Assembly (NCBI GenBank): GCA_938041615.1
Contig: CALISV010000171.1
Location: forward strand, 1 to 5,841
Source of the DNA: an uncultured Campylobacter sp.
GTDB taxonomy: Bacteria > Campylobacterota > Campylobacteria > Campylobacterales > Campylobacteraceae
Direction: 5' to 3'
Length of the DNA stretch: 5,841 nucleotides
Shown here: in pieces, positions 1-5,841 of the stretch
Numbering within the stretch: position 1 is the first letter of the stretch
Layout: every line of letters begins with the position of its first letter
Position numbers and translations under genes: made by a program
Notes under the pieces: model-generated
The model's input: only the letters and a program-made list of their open reading frames with translations
Told to the model about the DNA's origin: nothing
Databases searched by the model: none

Positions 1-1145
1 CGTTAGTCATGGGCGGACCGGGCGCGATATTTTGGATGTGGTGCGCGGCGTTTTTGGGCATGGCGACGAATTTCGCAGAGATCTGCCTCGCGCAAATTTA
101 CCGCACCAGGGATGACAGCGGCCATATGATCGGCGGACCGGCGTTTTATATCAGTCGCGGGCTAAAGAGCCGCTATGCCAAGGTTTTGGCGGCTTTTTTT
201 GCGCTAGCGATCATTTTGGCACTCGGATTTATGGGGAACATGGTCCAGGCTAACTCAATCTCGGACGGCTTTAAGGGCGCGTTTGGCATACCGCAGTGGG
301 CGAGCGGACTGTTTTTGGCGGCGATTTGCGTTATGATCTTTATCGGCGGCGTCAAAGCCATCGCCAGAGTCGCCGAAAAGATTGTACCTATCATGGCGAT
401 CCTATACGTCGCGGTCGGACTTGTGATCATTTGCTTTAATCTTGACAAAATTCCCGGCGTCATAGCGCTTATATTCGAATCCGCGTTTAATCCATCCGCA
501 GCTTGGGGCGGCGCGACAGGGGCCACGATCGCTACGGCGATGAGATACGGCATCGCTCGTGGACTATTTTCAAACGAAGCGGGTATGGGCTCGACGCCTC
601 ACGCGCACGCTGCGGCTAACGTCAAACACCCCGTCGATCAGGCGGTGCTCGGTATCATGAGCGTGTTCGTCGATACCTTTATCGTCCTAAATATCACCGT
701 TTTTGTCGTGCTTAGCGCAGACGTGATACATTTTGAAAACGGCAAAGCTGTACTAACTGGCATCTCGCTCGTACAAGAGGCTTTTTCGACGCATGTTTTA
801 GGGCGCGCGGGCGGCTACGGATTCGTGGCGATTTGCTTGTTTTTCTTTGCGTTTACGACGATTTTGGGCTGGTACTACTTCGCTGAGATCAACGTGCGCT
901 ATCTTTTTGGCGCCAAATTCGTGCGAATTTTGCAGATATTAGTCGTAGGATTTGTGTTTGCGGGCAGCTTGCTAAAGATAAATTTCGTCTGGGAGCTAGC
1001 CGATATGTTTAACGGCCTCATGGTGCTTCCAAACCTGATCGCCATCATCGCGCTTAGCCCCGTTGTGGTTAAACTCCTAAAAGACCACGATGCGGGCAAA
1101 GAATACGAACAGAAAAACTATGTAAGAGAGCCAAATTTATTTTAG
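1..1145 (+). CDS. Sodium:alanine/glycine symporter (AGCS family), 5'-truncated by window edge
   Basis: Inner-membrane secondary transporter expected to couple Na+ entry to uptake of alanine or glycine. The reading frame is open to the left edge (first full codon at 3), so the first roughly 90-100 residues of a family usually 440-490 long are missing. The ATG at 9 lies inside a conserved motif and is not the start. Counting that Met as residue 1, family hallmarks appear in order: GGPGAIFWMW (2-11), ATNFAE (19-24), GGPAFYI (42-48), GFMGNMVQANSISD (73-86), GGVKAIARVAEKIVP (114-128), the strongly diagnostic RGLFSNEAGMGS run (184-195) followed by a PHAHAAANVKHPV segment, and GWYYFAE (287-293). Many hydrophobic membrane segments alternate with short loops, and a charged cytoplasmic-type tail follows (357-378). 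A cysteine follows the WMW motif where a larger aliphatic residue is more usual. The stop is TAG at 1143-1145. No convincing terminator follows. The family call is firm; the exact amino acid carried cannot be read from the sequence. Confidence 0.95.
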   Translation, partial: LVMGGPGAIFWMWCAAFLGMATNFAEICLAQIYRTRDDSGHMIGGPAFYISRGLKSRYAKVLAAFFALAIILALGFMGNMVQANSISDGFKGAFGIPQWASGLFLAAICVMIFIGGVKAIARVAEKIVPIMAILYVAVGLVIICFNLDKIPGVIALIFESAFNPSAAWGGATGATIATAMRYGIARGLFSNEAGMGSTPHAHAAANVKHPVDQAVLGIMSVFVDTFIVLNITVFVVLSADVIHFENGKAVLTGISLVQEAFSTHVLGRAGGYGFVAICLFFFAFTTILGWYYFAEINVRYLFGAKFVRILQILVVGFVFAGSLLKINFVWELADMFNGLMVLPNLIAIIALSPVVVKLLKDHDAGKEYEQKNYVREPNLF

Positions 1146-1220
1146 AAAACTTAAAAATTTAATGTAATTACTATTTTATATATTTTTGCTGTAATTTTAA
1201 GAATTGATTTCAGTTGGATT

Positions 1221-1229
1221 TGTTACAAT
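1221..1229 (+). promoter_or_regulatory. Probable sigma-70 extended -10 promoter for the large surface-protein gene
   Basis: TG at 1221-1222, one spacer base, then TACAAT at 1224-1229 form a good extended -10 element. It sits in very AT-rich DNA with T-runs upstream, the usual form of Campylobacter housekeeping promoters, which lack a conserved -35 box. A TTGATT at 1204-1209 resembles a -35 but is only 14 bases from the -10, so it is probably not used as one. Transcription would start near 1235-1237, giving a leader of about 28-30 nt. TATATT at 1234-1239 is a weaker alternative -10. Predicted by eye only. Confidence 0.55.
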
Positions 1230-1253
1230 TTCCTATATTTTTAATCTAAATCT

Positions 1254-1258
1254 AGGAG
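1254..1258 (+). promoter_or_regulatory. Shine-Dalgarno site of the large surface-protein gene
   Basis: AGGAG at 1254-1258 lies six bases before the ATG at 1265. This is a near-ideal ribosome binding site and fixes the start codon. It suits a highly translated structural protein. Confidence 0.85.
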
Positions 1259-1264
1259 ATCGTT

Positions 1265-4200
1265 ATGAATATAACTCAGACGCAAATTTCTGCGCTTTAC
1301 GTCGGACTCTTCGGCAGATCGAGCGAAGGCGCGGGCAGTAAGGCTTGGCTGGGTGCTGCAAATACGCAAAATTTAAGCGTTTCTACTATCGCAAACACGA
1401 TGCTAGACACCGTAGCGGCAAAAGAGTTTTTCGGCGATAGCGTAAACGAAAACGCAAATTTCGTCGAGCATATATACGCTAACGTATTTGGCAAAGGCGG
1501 AGCTAATCTAGACAAAGAGGGCAAAGCCGGCTGGACGAAAAAGCTAAACGACGGCGAAGATAGAGGAAAGGTGGCGGCCGATATGCTAAAGGCCGCTTGC
1601 GACCCCGTTCACTCAAATGCCGCCGACGAAGCTACGAAAAACGCGCATAATCTCTTGATAAACAAGATAATCGCCTCAAACGTCGTAGCCGACCTCATTA
1701 AAGACGTTCCAAACGGCGGCGATATAAAAGAGCAATTAAAAGCTTTTATTCAGATAAATAAAACCATTACGCCCCACTCAAACGTAAGCGACATCAAAAG
1801 CGCCGTGCTAGCGGGCGCTAAAAGCTTAAATTTGACCGTAGACGAGGCGAAGTTAGACGCTGCGCTAGATGCCAACTCTAAGGTAAAAATCATCTCCGGC
1901 GTAACCGGCAAAACGGAGGATGAAATCTCAAAAGAACTCGCTCCAAAACCGGCTCCTCAACCAGATCCTAAGCCTGCCCCTGCACCCGATCCAAAACCTC
2001 AACCTCAGCCGGGTCCAAAACCGACCCCGACTCCAGATCCCAAACCGCAACCTCAGCCTACTCCAAACGACGGCGTAGAGGGTGCGCTAAAACAGATGCT
2101 AGCATCCGCCTCATCGTCCGAGGTCATAGGCTACTCGGCAAAGATAGAACACGGCGGTAAAAAATACTTCGTAAGCATAAGAAGCGCGGATAACGACGGT
2201 GTAAATTTAAGCGCCGATCAAAAGATAAATTTATCGGTCCAAAACGGCGCGGTTAAAACCGCCGAGGGCAAGACGCTAAAAGCCGACGTTTATACGGTAA
2301 AAAACTTCCCGACGGGCGATAGCTTGGAGGCGGAAAAAGGCACGGCGATACTTGGCGCATTTACCAAAGACGGGCACGAATTTAGCGCCAAAGATCAAGA
2401 AAACGGCGTCCCTTACAGCCACAGCCTCCAGCCTAGATCGGGCGTTAAATTTAACGACAACGGTTTTTTTGAGCGGCCGTTTGGCCTGGTAGAGGGCACG
2501 ACAGACGGCGTCAGCGCGCAAAAAGTAGATAAAGGCGCGGGCGGTATGGTTTATAAGCTCGTAAAAGACGGACAAACGACTTATTACGTTACAAATAAAG
2601 AGGCCGTTCCGCATTTTAACTCTCATACCGGCACCGTCGTCATAGAGGGCGCAAAACCCGGCGACAAGGTCAAATTCGCAGGAGGCGCAGACTCGCTTAC
2701 GCAGGCTCAAAACGAGGACGGACTGCAAGCGGGCGCAAAGCAGTTTATCAAAGACGGCGACGACACTATCCTCTACGCTAACGGTAAAAACGCGGGCTTT
2801 AGCAACTCGGATGATTTAAAGATCGTATTTAAAGGCGTTAGCATCGATCCAGCCGCAAAAGACGGAGCCTTTACGCTAAAGCAAAACGTTTTAGCCGACG
2901 GCGCCATCAAGGCAACCGACGCGCAGGGCTTTACCAAGCTATTTGACGACGCGCCCGCTCTTAAGTTAGACGGCACGGAAAACGTCTATAAAAAAGAGGG
3001 CAAATTTTATCAAGACGCGCAAGCTACCAAGCCTTTAGACGCGGATGCGCTAAACATAAAGGCCGTTAAATTCGCTAACGGCGACGTTTATACCTTTAGG
3101 TCTGCGAAAAAAGCGCAATCCAAAGACGCGGTAAAAGTCTACGACGAACAAAGCTTAAGCTCAAATTCGCAAAAAGGCGACGCGCTAAAAAGCGGCGATA
3201 CGACTTACGAGTTTTTCGACAAAGGCAACGTCGCAAAGATATCAAGCGATGATTTTACGTTTGAAAACGGCGCACAGTATCTAGGCTCGCTAAATTTAGA
3301 CGGAGCCAAAAACATAACCAAAGAGTCGTTTTTATCCGGCAAGCTAGGAGATAAAATCCTGCCTAACGCGTACTCAAACATAACTACGGGCGGAGTTAAA
3401 TTTGAGCTCAAGCAAAACGGCGATATAAAATCTTTAGTCGCAAGCTTTGAAAAAGCTAAGGAGATATTAAGCGGCGCGCTAAAAGACAGGATCGCAGACG
3501 ATGCGGTAGAGCTTAGCAAAGATAGCGCGCTAACAAACGCTCAGCTACAAACGTTAGCTCAAAATGCCGCTAAATTTGCTAACGGTGCGGTAAAATCGGC
3601 CGTTTTAAGCACGGCTGAGCTAACGTCGCTTAGCAAAGAGGCTGCGGATAAAATCGCAAATTCGGCCGTAACGCTAACGGATAAAGACGCATTTAACAAA
3701 GAGTCTCTAAAGGCTTTAGGCGCGTTTAGCGACAAGCTAAAAGACGGCGCGATAGCTAATACGCAAAAGCTAAGTGTGGCTGATTTTTACGAAATTTTCG
3801 GTAAAGGCTTTTTATCTAGCGACAAGCTCTCAAGCTATAAGATCGCAAACGGCGCCCTAGAGATCGAAGATAGCGCGAATAATTTACAAAACGCAGTAGA
3901 AAACAGGCTTAATTATTTCGGCGAAAAGATAAAATCCATAAAAACCTCAGACGGCGCGGAGCTAAAAATCTCGGCCACGAATTTTAATAAAATCGGCGCA
4001 GATAAATTTGATGCTAACGATAACATAAAACTAACGGGCGTTAGCTCAAACGATAAGGATGCTGCGCTAAGCGACAAGGTGGATAGCTTTGAAATCAATA
4101 GATCGTTAGAAGTAAGCGTAGACGAATACGCTAAATTTGCCGCCAAACTCGCCGGAAAAGGAAAATTCGATATCACAGACGACTTTAAAAAAATCATGAA

Positions 4201-5716
4201 ATTTTTAAAGACGGCGGACGTTTCAAAGATAGAAGCGCTAAATTTAAAAGATAAAAACATCGAACTTAGCGCAAGCGACGTGGAAGAGCTAGCTAAGCTT
4301 GGCGATCTAAATTTGCATACTAAATACGGCACGCAAATCACGCTAAAGCAGAGCGCGCAAGATCTAAACGCGGACGGTTCAAAGCTGCTAAAGGCCTTTG
4401 CGGGGCTGTCTTTTGGCGCCGGCAATGCCAAAAAACAGATCGACGTGCAAGGAGACGACGTTTTAGAACTTGATAAAGATACGTTTGAAACTTTTAAATT
4501 TGCCGCAGACGACAATCTAAAAATAACAAACGTAACAGGCTCGGTCTACGCAAGCGACGCCAAAGAAACCTTTACCTTTAAGCAAGACGCGTCTAGAGTC
4601 GTTATAAACGCCTTATCTAACGGCGACAAGCTTGATTTCTCCCGGTTGGCTTCTAACGTAACGTCTATCGGCGATCTAAACGTAGCCGCAGACGCGCAAA
4701 CGCAGCTACAAGACGGCAAAATTTACTACGTTAGCGGTACGGCAGCAGGCTTTGCGTCCGGGTTTGATAAGATTTTTGGCGAAGGTAAGGCGTTTTTAAC
4801 CAAAGCCGCAGGCAACGAAAAATCGATAATCCTAGCTAAAACTTACAGCGGTTTTGAGATATATAAGGTTGAAAATAACGGCGATAACGTAATAACCAAG
4901 GATGAGGTAAAATATATAGGCTCCGTTAGCGCGCACCGCGACTTTAATCTTAGTGCGGATAACATCGTGCTAGCGGCCGCGTCAAAAAGCCTTAGCGCGG
5001 CGCAGTTTGCGACCGAAGCGGCAAAAGGCGCCGGCGGGCTAAATTTGCTAGATACGGCGGAAAACATAAAGCAAAATTTGGCGAATTTAATCTCAAACAA
5101 AGACAAAATAGCAAGCATTAGCAGCAGCGACGATAAGCCTATAAATTTAACCGCCTCGCAGCTAGGCGAGCTAAAAGGCAAATTTGCCCCTAGCCAAACG
5201 TTAAAAATAAGCGAGGCGCTAAAGGACGGTGAAACTGCGAGCGCGGACGAGGGCAAATACATCTTTACGCTGGATAAAGACGAGAAAAACTGGCGACTGG
5301 AGAAATTCGGCGCAGACGATAAGCTTGACTTTTCAAAGGTATTTGAGGGCAAGCAGCTAAGCGCGGGTGAGTTTAACCTAAACGCAAATGGGCAAAAAGC
5401 AACGCTACAAGACGGCAAAATTTATAAAGCCGAGCTAAGCTTTACGCCGTCAAATCAAGGCGGCGGCGCAAATAGCGAGCTAGACGCGCTTAAAAAGGTG
5501 TTTGAAGAGTCGTTTGAAAAAGGCGCAAAAGCCCTGCTCATCGCTAAAAACCTCAAGCAAGAGGGCAACTCGTACTCCTATAACCACGTCTATAAGATCG
5601 AAGATGACGGCAACGGCAAGCTAGACCAGGGCGACATCAAGCTGCTAGGCGTCGTAAATACGAATAACGGCTTTCAAAACAACTACGACATAACCGCGGC
5701 TAACGCGGAGCTGTAG
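1265..5716 (+). CDS. Large S-layer-like surface protein: SapA/DUF4214-type N-terminus, X-Pro linker, calcium-type C-terminus
   Basis: A 1483-residue protein, probably exported and held on the cell surface as an S-layer or S-layer-like protein. Residues 8-108 hold two DUF4214-like units (LYVGLFGRSSEGAGSKAW at 11-28; FVEHIYANVFGK at 66-77 with GW at 89-90). The LYxxxxxxxSEGxGxKxW, ANxMLD and FFGDS motifs match my recollection of the Campylobacter fetus SapA N-terminus, the part known to bind lipopolysaccharide. A helical region (110-225) leads into an X-Pro linker (226-267). A beta-rich, Asp/Lys/Ala/Asn-rich body follows, then short repeats (739-870), then two related C-terminal modules (1100-1237 and 1329-1483), each with DKLDFS, LQDGKIY and an EF-hand-like loop. 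There is no Sec signal peptide, one cysteine (C112) and no transmembrane segment, consistent with type I secretion; canonical GGxGxD RTX repeats are absent. The start is set by AGGAG at 1254. The gene appears monocistronic. Alternative: a type I-secreted adhesin rather than the main S-layer subunit. Confidence 0.8.
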   Translation: MNITQTQISALYVGLFGRSSEGAGSKAWLGAANTQNLSVSTIANTMLDTVAAKEFFGDSVNENANFVEHIYANVFGKGGANLDKEGKAGWTKKLNDGEDRGKVAADMLKAACDPVHSNAADEATKNAHNLLINKIIASNVVADLIKDVPNGGDIKEQLKAFIQINKTITPHSNVSDIKSAVLAGAKSLNLTVDEAKLDAALDANSKVKIISGVTGKTEDEISKELAPKPAPQPDPKPAPAPDPKPQPQPGPKPTPTPDPKPQPQPTPNDGVEGALKQMLASASSSEVIGYSAKIEHGGKKYFVSIRSADNDGVNLSADQKINLSVQNGAVKTAEGKTLKADVYTVKNFPTGDSLEAEKGTAILGAFTKDGHEFSAKDQENGVPYSHSLQPRSGVKFNDNGFFERPFGLVEGTTDGVSAQKVDKGAGGMVYKLVKDGQTTYYVTNKEAVPHFNSHTGTVVIEGAKPGDKVKFAGGADSLTQAQNEDGLQAGAKQFIKDGDDTILYANGKNAGFSNSDDLKIVFKGVSIDPAAKDGAFTLKQNVLADGAIKATDAQGFTKLFDDAPALKLDGTENVYKKEGKFYQDAQATKPLDADALNIKAVKFANGDVYTFRSAKKAQSKDAVKVYDEQSLSSNSQKGDALKSGDTTYEFFDKGNVAKISSDDFTFENGAQYLGSLNLDGAKNITKESFLSGKLGDKILPNAYSNITTGGVKFELKQNGDIKSLVASFEKAKEILSGALKDRIADDAVELSKDSALTNAQLQTLAQNAAKFANGAVKSAVLSTAELTSLSKEAADKIANSAVTLTDKDAFNKESLKALGAFSDKLKDGAIANTQKLSVADFYEIFGKGFLSSDKLSSYKIANGALEIEDSANNLQNAVENRLNYFGEKIKSIKTSDGAELKISATNFNKIGADKFDANDNIKLTGVSSNDKDAALSDKVDSFEINRSLEVSVDEYAKFAAKLAGKGKFDITDDFKKIMKFLKTADVSKIEALNLKDKNIELSASDVEELAKLGDLNLHTKYGTQITLKQSAQDLNADGSKLLKAFAGLSFGAGNAKKQIDVQGDDVLELDKDTFETFKFAADDNLKITNVTGSVYASDAKETFTFKQDASRVVINALSNGDKLDFSRLASNVTSIGDLNVAADAQTQLQDGKIYYVSGTAAGFASGFDKIFGEGKAFLTKAAGNEKSIILAKTYSGFEIYKVENNGDNVITKDEVKYIGSVSAHRDFNLSADNIVLAAASKSLSAAQFATEAAKGAGGLNLLDTAENIKQNLANLISNKDKIASISSSDDKPINLTASQLGELKGKFAPSQTLKISEALKDGETASADEGKYIFTLDKDEKNWRLEKFGADDKLDFSKVFEGKQLSAGEFNLNANGQKATLQDGKIYKAELSFTPSNQGGGANSELDALKKVFEESFEKGAKALLIAKNLKQEGNSYSYNHVYKIEDDGNGKLDQGDIKLLGVVNTNNGFQNNYDITAANAEL
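1286..1588 (+). other. SapA/DUF4214-like anchor region (residues 8-108)
   Basis: Two consecutive copies of a DUF4214-like pattern. The first runs from I8 to about G57, with LYVGLFGR, SEGAG and W28. The second runs from F66 to L108, with FVEHIYANVFGK, a G86..G89-W90 pair, then a GEDRGKVAADML helix. The second copy follows the usual order for this domain: FVxxLYxxVLGR, a GxxYW-like turn, a GxxR turn, then VAxxI. In C. fetus the equivalent N-terminal region attaches the S-layer to lipopolysaccharide. Surface binding is therefore a family-based inference. Confidence 0.7.
1940..2059 (+). repeat. Five tandem 24-bp / 8-residue X-Pro linker repeats
   Basis: Five in-frame units of 24 bp at 1940, 1964, 1988, 2012 and 2036 encode [A/D/G]-P-K-P-x-P-x-P, followed by a partial TP. 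Every second residue from 227 to 267 is proline. Such X-Pro runs form stiff, extended rods, as in TonB and many surface proteins. Here it separates the N-terminal anchor and helical region from the body. Codons differ between units (for example CCA, CCT, CCG and CCC for proline), so the array is not a fresh slippage product. Confidence 0.92.
3479..3874 (+). repeat. Divergent ~28-residue protein repeats (residues 739-870)
   Basis: A motif resembling K-[IFL]-A-[ND]-[GSD]-A-[VIL]-x-L-[TS] recurs at RIADDAVELS (742), KFANGAVKSA (770), KIANSAVTLT (796), KLKDGAIANT (824) and KIANGALEIE (859). The spacings are 28, 26, 28 and 35 residues. Between copies lies a helix-like Leu/Ala-rich segment (LTNAQLQTLAQ, LSTAELTSLS, FNKESLKALG, LSVADFYEIF). 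The alternation of a short strand and a short helix suggests a solenoid-like stack. Found by eye and divergent, so copy borders are approximate. Confidence 0.55.
4562..4975 (+). repeat. C-terminal module, copy A (residues 1100-1237)
   Basis: The module opens with a strand pattern FTFKQDASRVVINAL leading to GDKLDFS (1120-1126). This resembles the end-cap of RTX/serralysin-type proteins (FxF...DKxDxS). It continues through LQDGKIY (1148-1154), an amphipathic segment FDKIFGEGKAFL, a IILAK strand, and IYKVE into an EF-hand-like loop (1203-1214). It ends FNLSADNIVLA. The same order recurs in copy B, about 230 residues later. Confidence 0.7.
4871..4906 (+). other. EF-hand-like calcium loop 1 (residues 1203-1214)
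   Basis: The 12-residue loop ENNGDNVITKDE places E, N, D, T and E at positions 1, 3, 5, 9 and 12 and Ile at position 8, the pattern of an EF-hand or dockerin-type calcium site. Position 1 is Glu instead of the usual Asp, and position 6 is Asn instead of Gly. Calcium binding is inferred. Confidence 0.5.
5249..5713 (+). repeat. C-terminal module, copy B, ending at the C-terminus (residues 1329-1483)
   Basis: This module aligns by eye with copy A: YIFTLDKDEKNWRLEKF, then DKLDFS (1352-1357), LQDGKIY (1381-1387), LDALKKVFEESFEKGAKALLIAK, VYKIE and an EF-hand-like loop (1446-1457). It ends YDITAANAEL at the stop. A Gly/Ser/Asn-rich insertion near 1395-1405 makes it longer than copy A. As the extreme C-terminus it is where a type I secretion signal would be expected. 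Confidence 0.7.
5600..5635 (+). other. EF-hand-like calcium loop 2 (residues 1446-1457)
   Basis: The loop EDDGNGKLDQGD has E, D, N, D and D at positions 1, 3, 5, 9 and 12, the conserved Gly at 6 and Leu at 8. It is a closer match to an EF-hand or dockerin-type loop than its partner at 1203-1214, and lies at the equivalent place in copy B. Calcium binding is inferred. Confidence 0.6.
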
Positions 5717-5726
5717 TTTTGCGATA

Positions 5727-5759
5727 AAATTTAGTCGGCCGAGTCGGTCGGCTAAATTT
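5727..5759 (+). terminator. Strong hairpin after the surface-protein gene, probable terminator
   Basis: Starting ten bases after the TAG stop, 5727-5740 can pair with 5746-5759 in a 14-bp stem with two G-U pairs and a five-base loop (GAGTC). The stem top is GC-rich and the base is AAATTT/AAATTT. The 3' flank is AT-rich but has no clean U-run, and the complementary strand is similar, so it may end transcription less efficiently than a textbook site or act from both sides. Confidence 0.7.
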
Positions 5760-5841
5760 AATTTATACTTTAACCCAAAATAAAGCGCTTGGCCGCAATT
5801 ATTGATTTTATGTCTATTTTTAACCACAATGCTTCGCTTTT

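Noticed and set aside
9..11. ATG at 9 as the true start of the symporter gene
   Set aside because: The frame is open upstream to the window edge, and this Met sits directly before the conserved GGPGAIFWMW motif. The family has roughly 90-100 residues before it.
1153..1187. AT-only inverted repeat (AAAAAT / ATTTTT) after the symporter as a terminator
   Set aside because: Six A-T pairs with a loop of over 20 bases would not be stable. Such pairings are expected by chance in DNA this AT-rich.
1940..2059. Regular 24-bp repeats as a CRISPR or iteron array
   Set aside because: The units are contiguous, without spacers, lie in frame within a coding region, and are conserved at protein level rather than at DNA level.
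3913..4515. A 200-codon open frame on the minus strand inside the large gene
   Set aside because: It is Ser/Leu/Phe-rich, the mirror of the Lys/Asp/Ala/Leu-rich sense protein, has no ribosome site or family motifs, and lies wholly within a well-supported gene. The same applies to minus-strand frames at 4843-5418, 2276-2728 and 3205-3519.
5783..5790. AAGCGCTT palindrome in the downstream region as an operator
   Set aside because: It is a single 8-bp palindrome with no adjacent promoter or second site, too short to call.
5645..5827. A 60-codon minus-strand open frame across the end of the large gene
   Set aside because: It runs through the terminator hairpin and into the surface-protein gene, has no recognisable domain, and shows no clear ribosome site before its start.

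Overview
The window looks like chromosomal DNA from an epsilonproteobacterium, most likely a mid-GC oral-type Campylobacter (C. rectus / C. showae / C. curvus group). This rests on three things: AT-rich intergenic DNA around moderately GC-rich genes, very frequent AAATTT-type words, and a large surface protein whose N-terminus resembles the Campylobacter S-layer (Sap/Crs) family. The assignment is by recognition, not by a database search.

Layout: (1) Positions 1-1145, + strand: the 3' part of a sodium:alanine/glycine symporter gene (AGCS family). Its 5' end, roughly 90-100 codons, lies outside the window. (2) Positions 1146-1264: a 119-bp AT-rich intergenic region with a plausible extended -10 promoter and a strong Shine-Dalgarno for the next gene. 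(3) Positions 1265-5716, + strand: one very large gene for a 1483-residue modular protein. From the N-terminus it has a SapA/DUF4214-like anchor, an alpha-helical stretch, an X-Pro linker made of five 8-residue repeats, a long beta-rich body, a block of roughly 28-residue repeats, and a C-terminal region in which a module ending in an EF-hand-like loop occurs twice. (4) Positions 5717-5841: a strong hairpin just after the stop codon, probably the transcription terminator, followed by about 80 bp of AT-rich DNA in which I see no gene, only an isolated 8-bp palindrome (AAGCGCTT).

How they relate: nothing links the two genes functionally. The symporter probably imports alanine or glycine with Na+. 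The large gene appears to be its own single-gene transcription unit, with a promoter in front and a hairpin behind. Its product lacks a Sec signal peptide, has a single cysteine, and ends in a calcium-type C-terminal region. That is most consistent with export by a type I secretion system and attachment to the cell surface as an S-layer or S-layer-like protein. No secretion genes (ABC transporter, membrane fusion protein, TolC-like) are in the window.

I do not see a clearly new biological system. The most unusual material is the internal architecture of the large surface protein.
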